Notes under the pieces: generated by a model
Told to the model about the DNA's origin: nothing
What the model saw: only the letters and a program-made list of their open reading frames with translations
Database searches by the model: none
Shown here: in pieces, positions 5,415 through 10,880 of the stretch
How the letters are laid out: each line of letters begins with the position of its first letter
How positions within the stretch are numbered: position 1 is the stretch's first letter
Assembly (NCBI GenBank): GCA_017521345.1
Contig: JAFXCU010000037.1
Coordinates: 1-10,880, forward strand
From: Ruminiclostridium sp.
GTDB lineage: Bacteria > Bacillota_A > Clostridia > Oscillospirales > Oscillospiraceae
Reading direction: 5' to 3'
DNA length: 10,880 nucleotides
Program-made: the position numbers and the translations under genes

Positions 5415-7259
5415 TTGAACGAATTCCCGTCCCTGCATACTATCAGCGACCGTCAGGCGGAGGAACTCTGCCAGACCCTCCGTGATCGGGTGATCGACGT
5501 GGTGTCCCAGACCGGCGGCCATCTGGCCTCCAATCTGGGTGCTGTGGAACTGACGGTGGCCCTGCACCGGGTCTACGACACGGCCAGGGACCTACTGGTA
5601 TTTGATGTGGGACATCAATGTTACATTCACAAAATTTTGACCGGGCGCAACGGTCGGATGGAGACTTTGCGGACCTTTGGCGGGATTGCCGGGTTCCCCA
5701 AGCCATCCGAGTCCGTCCATGACGCCTGTATTGCAGGTCATGCCTCCACGGCAGTGTCCACCGCCCTGGGCATGGCGGTGGCCCGGACCCGTTTGGGAGA
5801 GGACTACAAGGTGGTTGCTCTCTTAGGCGACGGTTCTCTCACCGGCGGTCTTGCCTACGAGGGCCTGTCTATGGCAGGTCAGAGCGGGGAGCCCTTGGTG
5901 GTCATTCTCAACAACAACGGCATGTCCATTGACGCCAGCATGGGCGGTGTGGCCCAGCACCTGGCCAAGCAGCGGCTGAATCCTCCCTATCTGCGGGGCA
6001 AGGAGATCTACCGCAAGATCATGCAGGCAACCCCGCCAGGGCGGTGGCTCCATGGAGTGATCCATCGTCTCAAGGAGGCCGTGAAGGCCACCATCTTGCC
6101 CTGCAGTATGTTTGAAAATATGGGGTTTCATTATTTGGGGCCTGTGGATGGCCACGATGTGGGAGCCCTGACCCGGCAGCTGGCCTATGCCGCTGCCATA
6201 GATGGACCGGTCCTTCTTCATGTGAAGACCGTGAAGGGTAAGGGCTACGGTCCGGCAGAAAAGAACCCCGATGCCTTCCACGGCACGGGTCCCTTTGACA
6301 AGCAGACCGGCAACCTCCTCCATCCCAGCGCAGGGGAGTCTTTCTCTGCCCGGTTCGGCAAGGAGCTGTGTGCCATGGCCCGGGAGGATCATCGCATCTG
6401 CGCCATGACGGCTGCCATGACCAGCGGCACGGGCCTGTCCGGTTTTGCCTCGGAATTCCCGGACCGTTTCTTCGATGTGGGCATTGCCGAGGAGCACGCC
6501 GTTTCCATGGTGGCGGGCATGGCCAAGCAGGGGCTCATCCCTGTCTTCGGGGTGTACTCCACCTTCTTCCAGCGAAGCTATGACATGCTGGTCCATGACA
6601 TTGCCATCGACGGGATCCACGCCGTCTTTGGTGTGGACCGGGCTGGTCTGGTGGGAGACGATGGTGAGACCCACCACGGGCTCTTCGATCCCGGTTTCCT
6701 GAAGACCATCCCCGGCATGACCGTCCTCTGTCCTGCCAGCCTGGAGGAGCTGTCATCCATGCTCCGCAGAGCGGTCTACGATCTGTCCGGTCCCGTGGCG
6801 GTCCGCTATCCCCGTGGGGGAGAGAACCACTACAGCCAGGACAACAGCGGGGAGCCCGCCTGTGTCCTGCGGGAGGGTTCGGACATCACCCTGGTCACCT
6901 TTGGCACCCTGACGGGGATCGTTCTGCAAGTGGCAGACCGCCTTGTTCAGAACGGGATCTCTGCCGAGGTGGTCAAGCTCAATCAGATCATTCCCCTGCC
7001 TGAGGAGGCAGTTCTGGCATCTCTGCGAAAGACCGGCCGTCTGTTGGTGGCCCAGGAGTGTGTCTCCATGGGTGGCCCCGGTGAGGATGTCCTGGCGGCA
7101 GCTGCCGCCCATGGTATTACCCTGAAAGCAAACGCAGTATGTTCCTGTGGGGAGGATTTCGTCCCCCATGGTACTGTTCCCCAGCTCCGTGCTCTGTGTG
7201 GGCTGGATATCGATTCTCTGTACAAAAAAGCCCGGGAGGTTATGAACGATGGCAAGTAA
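5415..7259 (+). CDS. dxs: 1-deoxy-D-xylulose-5-phosphate synthase
   Basis: DXS is the thiamine-diphosphate enzyme that joins pyruvate and glyceraldehyde 3-phosphate. It is the entry step of the MEP isoprenoid pathway, and its product also feeds thiamine and pyridoxal synthesis. The 614-residue length is normal. Seen in order are GGHLASNLGAVELTVALH, FDVGHQ (63-68, His67), the ThDP motif GDGSLTGG (from 138) with NNNGMSI, and then GIAEEHAV (from 356, with Glu359 the expected catalytic acid). VDRAGLVGDDGETHHGLFD and RYPRG follow, then the C-terminal transketolase domain. The start is TTG at 5415, supported by a strong SD 6 nt upstream; no ATG or GTG near it fits. The gene begins 38 nt after ispA and overlaps tlyA by 11 nt. 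The identification is firm. Confidence 0.96.
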   Translation: MNEFPSLHTISDRQAEELCQTLRDRVIDVVSQTGGHLASNLGAVELTVALHRVYDTARDLLVFDVGHQCYIHKILTGRNGRMETLRTFGGIAGFPKPSESVHDACIAGHASTAVSTALGMAVARTRLGEDYKVVALLGDGSLTGGLAYEGLSMAGQSGEPLVVILNNNGMSIDASMGGVAQHLAKQRLNPPYLRGKEIYRKIMQATPPGRWLHGVIHRLKEAVKATILPCSMFENMGFHYLGPVDGHDVGALTRQLAYAAAIDGPVLLHVKTVKGKGYGPAEKNPDAFHGTGPFDKQTGNLLHPSAGESFSARFGKELCAMAREDHRICAMTAAMTSGTGLSGFASEFPDRFFDVGIAEEHAVSMVAGMAKQGLIPVFGVYSTFFQRSYDMLVHDIAIDGIHAVFGVDRAGLVGDDGETHHGLFDPGFLKTIPGMTVLCPASLEELSSMLRRAVYDLSGPVAVRYPRGGENHYSQDNSGEPACVLREGSDITLVTFGTLTGIVLQVADRLVQNGISAEVVKLNQIIPLPEEAVLASLRKTGRLLVAQECVSMGGPGEDVLAAAAAHGITLKANAVCSCGEDFVPHGTVPQLRALCGLDIDSLYKKAREVMNDGK

Positions 7260-8064
7260 AAAACGGCTGGATGTTCTTCTGACAGAACGAGGGATGGCGG
7301 AGAGCCGCCAGAAGGCCCAGGCCATCATCATGGCCGGCCAGGTGTTCTGGGACGACAAACGCATGGACAAGCCCGGCGTTTCCGTGCCGGAGGATGCCAA
7401 CCTGGAGATCCGGGGACAGACCCTGAAGTATGTCAGCCGGGGCGGATTGAAGCTGGAAAAGGCCATGGCACATTTTGACCTACCCTCCCTGGAGGGGGCT
7501 ATCGCCATTGACTCCGGTGCTTCCACCGGCGGCTTTACCGACTGTATGCTCCAGAACGGAGCTGCCAAGGTCTACGCTGTGGACGTGGGTTACGGTCAGT
7601 TGGCCTGGAGCCTGCGGCAGGATCCCCGGGTGGTGTGCATGGAGCGGACCAATGTCCGTTATCTCACCAACGAGACCATCCCGGAGCCTCTGGATTTCGG
7701 CAGCGTGGACGTCTCCTTCATCTCCCTGCGTCTGATCCTGCCCGCCCTGCGGCCCCTGATGAAGGACAGCGGCCACCTGGTCTGCCTCATCAAGCCCCAG
7801 TTTGAGGCTGGTAAGGAGAAGGTAGGCAAGAAGGGCGTGGTCCGGGACAAAAAGGTCCACCTGGAGGTCCTGGAGCAGTTCCTGGTCCATGCTCGGGAGA
7901 GTAATTTCTATGTAAAAGACATTACCTTCTCGCCCATCCGTGGGCCGGAGGGCAATATTGAATATCTGGGACACCTGACCGTGGCGGAACAGCCTCCCTA
8001 CACCGGAGATCTGGCTGCCCTGGTGGAGGCCTCCCACGAAACTTTGGAGGGCGCTGCACAGTGA
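7249..8064 (+). CDS. tlyA: TlyA family rRNA 2'-O-methyltransferase (hemolysin A family)
   Basis: TlyA proteins add 2'-O-methyl groups to rRNA cytidines (C1920 of 23S, and in some species C1409 of 16S). The old name haemolysin reflects early cloning results. The 271 residues begin with an S4 RNA-binding domain (KKRLDVLLTERGMAESRQKAQ and onwards, about 3-60). The RrmJ/FtsJ-like methyltransferase domain has the SAM motif DSGASTGGFTD (88-98) and VDVGYGQL. Candidates for the Lys-Asp-Lys-Glu catalytic set are Lys68, Asp154, Lys182 (in LIKPQFEAGK) and Glu238. Val is more usual at the second position of the SAM motif; Ser is seen here. The ATG at 7249 overlaps dxs by 11 nt, with GGGAGG (7234-7239) 9 nt before it. 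In Firmicutes this gene lies between dxs and argR. Confidence 0.94.
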   Translation: MASKKRLDVLLTERGMAESRQKAQAIIMAGQVFWDDKRMDKPGVSVPEDANLEIRGQTLKYVSRGGLKLEKAMAHFDLPSLEGAIAIDSGASTGGFTDCMLQNGAAKVYAVDVGYGQLAWSLRQDPRVVCMERTNVRYLTNETIPEPLDFGSVDVSFISLRLILPALRPLMKDSGHLVCLIKPQFEAGKEKVGKKGVVRDKKVHLEVLEQFLVHARESNFYVKDITFSPIRGPEGNIEYLGHLTVAEQPPYTGDLAALVEASHETLEGAAQ

Positions 8065-8936
8065 AAATTATTCTTTGCCCCAATCCCTTCCGCGATAAGG
8101 GACTGAAAGCCGCCAAAAGCACCGAGCGTCTGCTCAGTGCGGCTGGGGTGCAGACAGAATACTGTTTTCCTTTCCCGGTGGATAAGTCTGTCCTGGCCGA
8201 CGTGGACCCCAGCATCCAGATCAAAGATCTGAAGACCGAACTGGCCGATGCGGATTTCCTGGTCTGCTTCGGCGGGGACGGCACCATCCTCCATGCAGCA
8301 AAAGACGCCAGCAGCTTTGGTGTCCCCATCGTTGGGGTCAACATGGGCAGTGTGGGTTTTATGGCCGAACTGGAGCAGAGCGAGATCCTTCAGCTCACCC
8401 GTCTCATCAGTGGGGAGTATAAGCTGGAGAACCGTATGCTCCTGGATGTCCGGGTCCTGCGGGAGGGGCGCACCCTGTTCCGCAGTACCGCTCTGAACGA
8501 TGCGGTGGTCACCAAGGGTGCTGTGGCCCGGATCATTGACCTGAAAGTCTTTGGCGATAAGATCCCCATCACGGACATCTTCGGTGACGGTGTGATCATG
8601 GCCACCCCCACCGGCTCTACTGCATACTCCATGTCTGCCGGCGGCCCCATTGTGGAGCCCACGGCAGAAAACATCATTATGACCCCTATCAGCGCCCATG
8701 CCATCCATGCCAAGGCTATGGTGCTGGACAAGAACCGCCTCATTGATGTGGTCGTCCCCAAGGAGAGCCGAAAGGCGGCCTACCTCTCTGTGGACGGCGG
8801 CAAAGCCTTTAAGCTCTTTTCCGGAGATACCGTGCAGATCAGCCGCTCCCGTCGGAACCTCTGCCTGGTGAAGCTCTCTGAAAGGAGTTTCTATGAGATG
8901 ATCAACAACAAGCTGGAAAGGAGAATCCGCACATGA
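8061..8936 (+). CDS. nadK: NAD kinase
   Basis: NadK phosphorylates NAD to NADP using ATP or polyphosphate and sets the NADP(H) pool. The 291-residue protein shows the family motifs: GGDGT at 71-75 inside VCFGGDGTILHA, GVNMGSVGFMAEL, NDAVVTKG (from 146, usually NE in this motif, here ND), and DGVIMATPTGSTAYSMSAGGPIV (from about 176). The start is GTG at 8061, overlapping the tlyA stop as GTGA. GGAGGG (8046-8051) lies 9 nt upstream. The 4-nt overlaps at both ends indicate tight translational coupling with tlyA and argR. NADPH is consumed by the MEP pathway and by FolD-linked folate reactions. This placement is common in Clostridia but absent from the Bacillus version of the cluster. Confidence 0.95.
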   Translation: MKIILCPNPFRDKGLKAAKSTERLLSAAGVQTEYCFPFPVDKSVLADVDPSIQIKDLKTELADADFLVCFGGDGTILHAAKDASSFGVPIVGVNMGSVGFMAELEQSEILQLTRLISGEYKLENRMLLDVRVLREGRTLFRSTALNDAVVTKGAVARIIDLKVFGDKIPITDIFGDGVIMATPTGSTAYSMSAGGPIVEPTAENIIMTPISAHAIHAKAMVLDKNRLIDVVVPKESRKAAYLSVDGGKAFKLFSGDTVQISRSRRNLCLVKLSERSFYEMINNKLERRIRT

Positions 8937-9391
8937 AGGCTCGTCGACAGTCTGAGATTCTTGCCATCATTCAGGAGCATGACATTGAGACCCAGGATCA
9001 GCTACTGGAAAAGCTGCGGGAGCGGGGCATGAAGTCCACCCAGGCCACCATTTCCCGTGACATCAAGGAACTCCATCTGGTGAAGGAACTCACCGGACAC
9101 AGCACCTATAAGTATGCCGTCAGCGAGCGTAAGACCTCCCTGAATGTAGCCGGACGGCTGAACAATATCTTCCGGGAGAGTGTGACCTCCTTTGACAGCG
9201 CCCAGAACATTGTGGTCCTGAAGACCATGCCCGGTCTGGCATCGGCTGCCTGTTCTGCCATTGACGGCATGCACCTGCCCAACGTGGTGGGTACCCTGGC
9301 CGGAGACGACACCGCTCTGCTTATCATGCGGACCAACAAGGATGCAGAGGATCTCATCCTGGATATCGTAAAAATGCTGGACAAGAAATAA
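8933..9391 (+). CDS. argR: Arginine repressor ArgR
   Basis: ArgR (AhrC in Bacillus) is a hexameric, arginine-sensing transcription factor that represses arginine biosynthesis and can activate catabolism. The 152 residues are full length. The N-terminal winged helix contains STQATISRDIKEL (about 35-47), whose SRD is the DNA-contact signature. After a linker, the C-terminal oligomerisation and arginine-binding domain ends in VVGTLAGDDTALLIM, with GDD at 124-126 as the arginine-binding acidic pair. ATG at 8933 overlaps the nadK stop as ATGA, with AAAGGAG (8917-8923) 9 nt upstream. recN follows after 25 nt. No arginine biosynthesis genes are present here, so its targets lie elsewhere, apart from a weak ARG-box-like match before nusB. 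Confidence 0.96.
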   Translation: MKARRQSEILAIIQEHDIETQDQLLEKLRERGMKSTQATISRDIKELHLVKELTGHSTYKYAVSERKTSLNVAGRLNNIFRESVTSFDSAQNIVVLKTMPGLASAACSAIDGMHLPNVVGTLAGDDTALLIMRTNKDAEDLILDIVKMLDKK

Positions 9392-9416
9392 CTAACACCG
9401 AGAGAGAAGGGGAACC

Positions 9417-10349
9417 ATGCTTTCTTTGCTTCATATTGAAAACATTGCCCTGATCGATGCGGCAGACATCTCCTTTGGTCCGGGCTTCAATGTCCTCACC
9501 GGTGAGACCGGTGCCGGTAAGTCCATCATCATCGACTCCATCAGTGCGGTGATGGGGGAGCGCACCAGCCGTGACCTGATCCGAACAGGGGAGAAGTCCG
9601 CCCTGGTGACTGCCATCTTCCGGGATCTTCCCGACCTGCCCTGGTTCCGGGAGACCGGCATCGGCCCCGACGAAAATGGAGAACTGATCATCTCCCGCAA
9701 GATCCAGGCCGACGGCAAGAACGTCTGCCGGGTGGCGGGGGTCCCCTGCACGGTGGTCCAGCTCAAAGCCCTGGGCAGTCAGCTCATTGACATCCACGGC
9801 CAGCACGATGGCCAGCAGCTGATGGACGAGGCCTGCCACCTGGGTTATCTGGACAGCTTTGGTCAGCTTGGCCCCCAGGCAGAGGCCTATCGGGTGGAAT
9901 TTGAAAAGCTGGCAGACCTGCGCCGCCAGATCACCGTCCTCAAAATGGACGAGGCCGAGAAGGCCCGCCGCATTGACTCCCTCCAGTTCCAGATCACGGA
10001 GTTGGAGCGTGCCAACCTGAAGGATGGGGAAGAGGAGGAGCTGGACGAGCGGCGAAATATCCTCCGCAGTGCCGATAAGCTCATGGCAGCGGTGGAGGGA
10101 GCCTATGGTGCGGTCTTCGGTGACGAGGACCGGGACGGCGCTTCCGGTCTGCTGGCTGAGGCGGAGAGTTCCCTCTCTCGTGTCTCCGACTTTTCCGCTG
10201 ACCTGTCCCAGCTTACCGCCAGCCTGGCCGACCTGCGCTACGCCGCAGAGGACGTGGCCGAACGGCTCCGAGACCTGCGGGACAGTTTTGACTTTTCTCC
10301 CAGGAACTGGACGATGTGGAGAGCCGCCTGGACCAGCTTCACCGCTTAA
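9417..10349 (+). CDS. recN: DNA repair protein RecN, N-terminal part before a frameshift
   Basis: RecN is an SMC-like ATPase that acts early in double-strand-break repair. This reading frame gives the first half: an ATP-binding head with Walker A GETGAGKS (29-36), the QLIDIHGQHDGQQLM segment around residues 121-135, and then a long charged coiled-coil region. Homology stops after SFDFSP (about residue 295, base 10301). The last 16 residues are Trp- and Arg-containing and unlike RecN, and the frame ends at a TAA (10347-10349). The C-terminal half continues in the -1 frame from 10301. The ATG at 9417 has AAGGGG just upstream and follows argR by 25 nt. The 310-residue product compares with about 550-570 for intact RecN. 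The break is either a sequencing indel or a true mutation. Confidence 0.9.
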   Translation: MLSLLHIENIALIDAADISFGPGFNVLTGETGAGKSIIIDSISAVMGERTSRDLIRTGEKSALVTAIFRDLPDLPWFRETGIGPDENGELIISRKIQADGKNVCRVAGVPCTVVQLKALGSQLIDIHGQHDGQQLMDEACHLGYLDSFGQLGPQAEAYRVEFEKLADLRRQITVLKMDEAEKARRIDSLQFQITELERANLKDGEEEELDERRNILRSADKLMAAVEGAYGAVFGDEDRDGASGLLAEAESSLSRVSDFSADLSQLTASLADLRYAAEDVAERLRDLRDSFDFSPRNWTMWRAAWTSFTA

Positions 10350-10880
10350 AGAAAAAGTACGGCAGCACCGTGAAGGAAATGCTGGACTACCTGGCCCGCT
10401 GCCGGGAGGAGCTGGACCAGATCGAGATGGCTGACGACACCATCCTCAAGCTGAAACAGAAGCACAAAATCCTCCTGCAGGAAGTGCGACAGCAAGCGGA
10501 AGCCTTGTCACAGCATCGCCGCAAGGCAGCTGAGACCCTGAAAGCCCGCATCGAAGGAGAACTGCGTCAACTGGATATGCCCAAGGTCCGGTTTGAAACC
10601 GAATTTTCTCCCAAGTCCGGCAAGCTGGGCCTGGATGAGACCGGCATGGACGAGGTCTGCTTCCTCATGTCAGCCAACGTGGGCGAGAACCTGAAGCCCA
10701 TCGCCAAAGTGGCCTCCGGCGGTGAGCTCAGCCGCATCATGCTGGCCCTGAAAAATGTACTGGCGGAGAACGACAGCATCATGACCCTGATCTTTGACGA
10801 GGTGGATACTGGCGTCAGTGGCCGGGCAGCCGGTGAGGTTGCCGAGAAAATGAGCCGCCTGTCCCAGAACTGCCAGGTCC
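10301..10880 (+). pseudogene. recN: RecN, C-terminal part in the shifted frame (runs off the window)
   Basis: Starting with CAG at 10301, an open frame with no stop continues to the window end (193 full codons). It begins QELDDVESRLDQLHRLKKKYG, in which the first residues resume the RecN coiled coil exactly where the upstream frame loses homology. It then carries the ABC signature SGGELSR (10715-10735) and Walker B TLIFDEVDTGVSGRAA (from about 10784). The frame has no start codon of its own at the junction and no SD, so it is not an independent gene. The joined protein would have about 488 residues by the window edge, leaving about 70 to come, including the expected final His-switch region. 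Codon use is like the upstream half, which argues for a very recent change or a sequence error. Confidence 0.88.

Noticed and set aside
10291..10310. Programmed -1 frameshift in recN
   Set aside because: No in-frame X XXY YYZ slippery heptamer is present, and RecN is not known to need frameshifting. An indel explains the data more simply.
1..10880. Mobile element, CRISPR array, defence or biosynthetic system
   Set aside because: No transposase, integrase, long terminal repeats, regularly spaced repeats or unfamiliar multi-gene module is present; apart from the partial first frame, every gene belongs to a recognised family.

Overview
The window is a compact, one-directional block of bacterial housekeeping genes on the + strand. 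GC content is clearly high, codons mostly end in G or C, and purine-rich Shine-Dalgarno (SD) sites sit 6-10 nt before nearly every start. The gene set and order (Asp23/YqhY-type gene, nusB, xseA, xseB, ispA, dxs, tlyA, nadK, argR, recN) is the conserved Firmicutes cluster. The GC content, nadK between tlyA and argR, and an M22/Kae1-type gene between nusB and xseA suggest a Clostridia member, perhaps an Oscillospiraceae-like gut anaerobe. That placement is inference; no search was run.

Layout. Bases 1-122 hold the end of an upstream gene, apparently a membrane-protein C-terminus. folD (142-981) follows. A consensus-like sigma-A promoter overlaps the folD stop and drives asp23 (1055-1432), which ends at a strong intrinsic terminator. 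An AT-rich 200-nt spacer with promoter-like elements and repeated TGTATA motifs precedes nusB (1635-2123). From nusB on, the genes are packed with overlaps or gaps of at most 38 nt: tsaD-like, xseA, xseB, ispA, dxs, tlyA, nadK, argR and recN. This looks like one long operon.

How the genes fit together. FolD supplies one-carbon folates. NusB serves transcription antitermination. XseA and XseB form exonuclease VII. Dxs starts the MEP isoprenoid pathway, and IspA makes farnesyl diphosphate from its products. TlyA methylates rRNA, NadK makes NADP, ArgR controls arginine genes, and RecN acts in double-strand-break repair.

Points of note. recN carries a -1 frameshift near 10301 in a short C run, with both halves otherwise well conserved. 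The tsaD-like gene is a diverged TsaD paralog that keeps the metal ligands; it sits where Bacillus carries folD. There are a few local RNA or DNA structures: a duplicated terminator arm, a repeat-rich nusB leader, a hairpin at the end of ispA, and a possible SD-masking hairpin before the TTG start of dxs. I see no mobile element, CRISPR array, tRNA or rRNA, and no convincing new multi-gene system.
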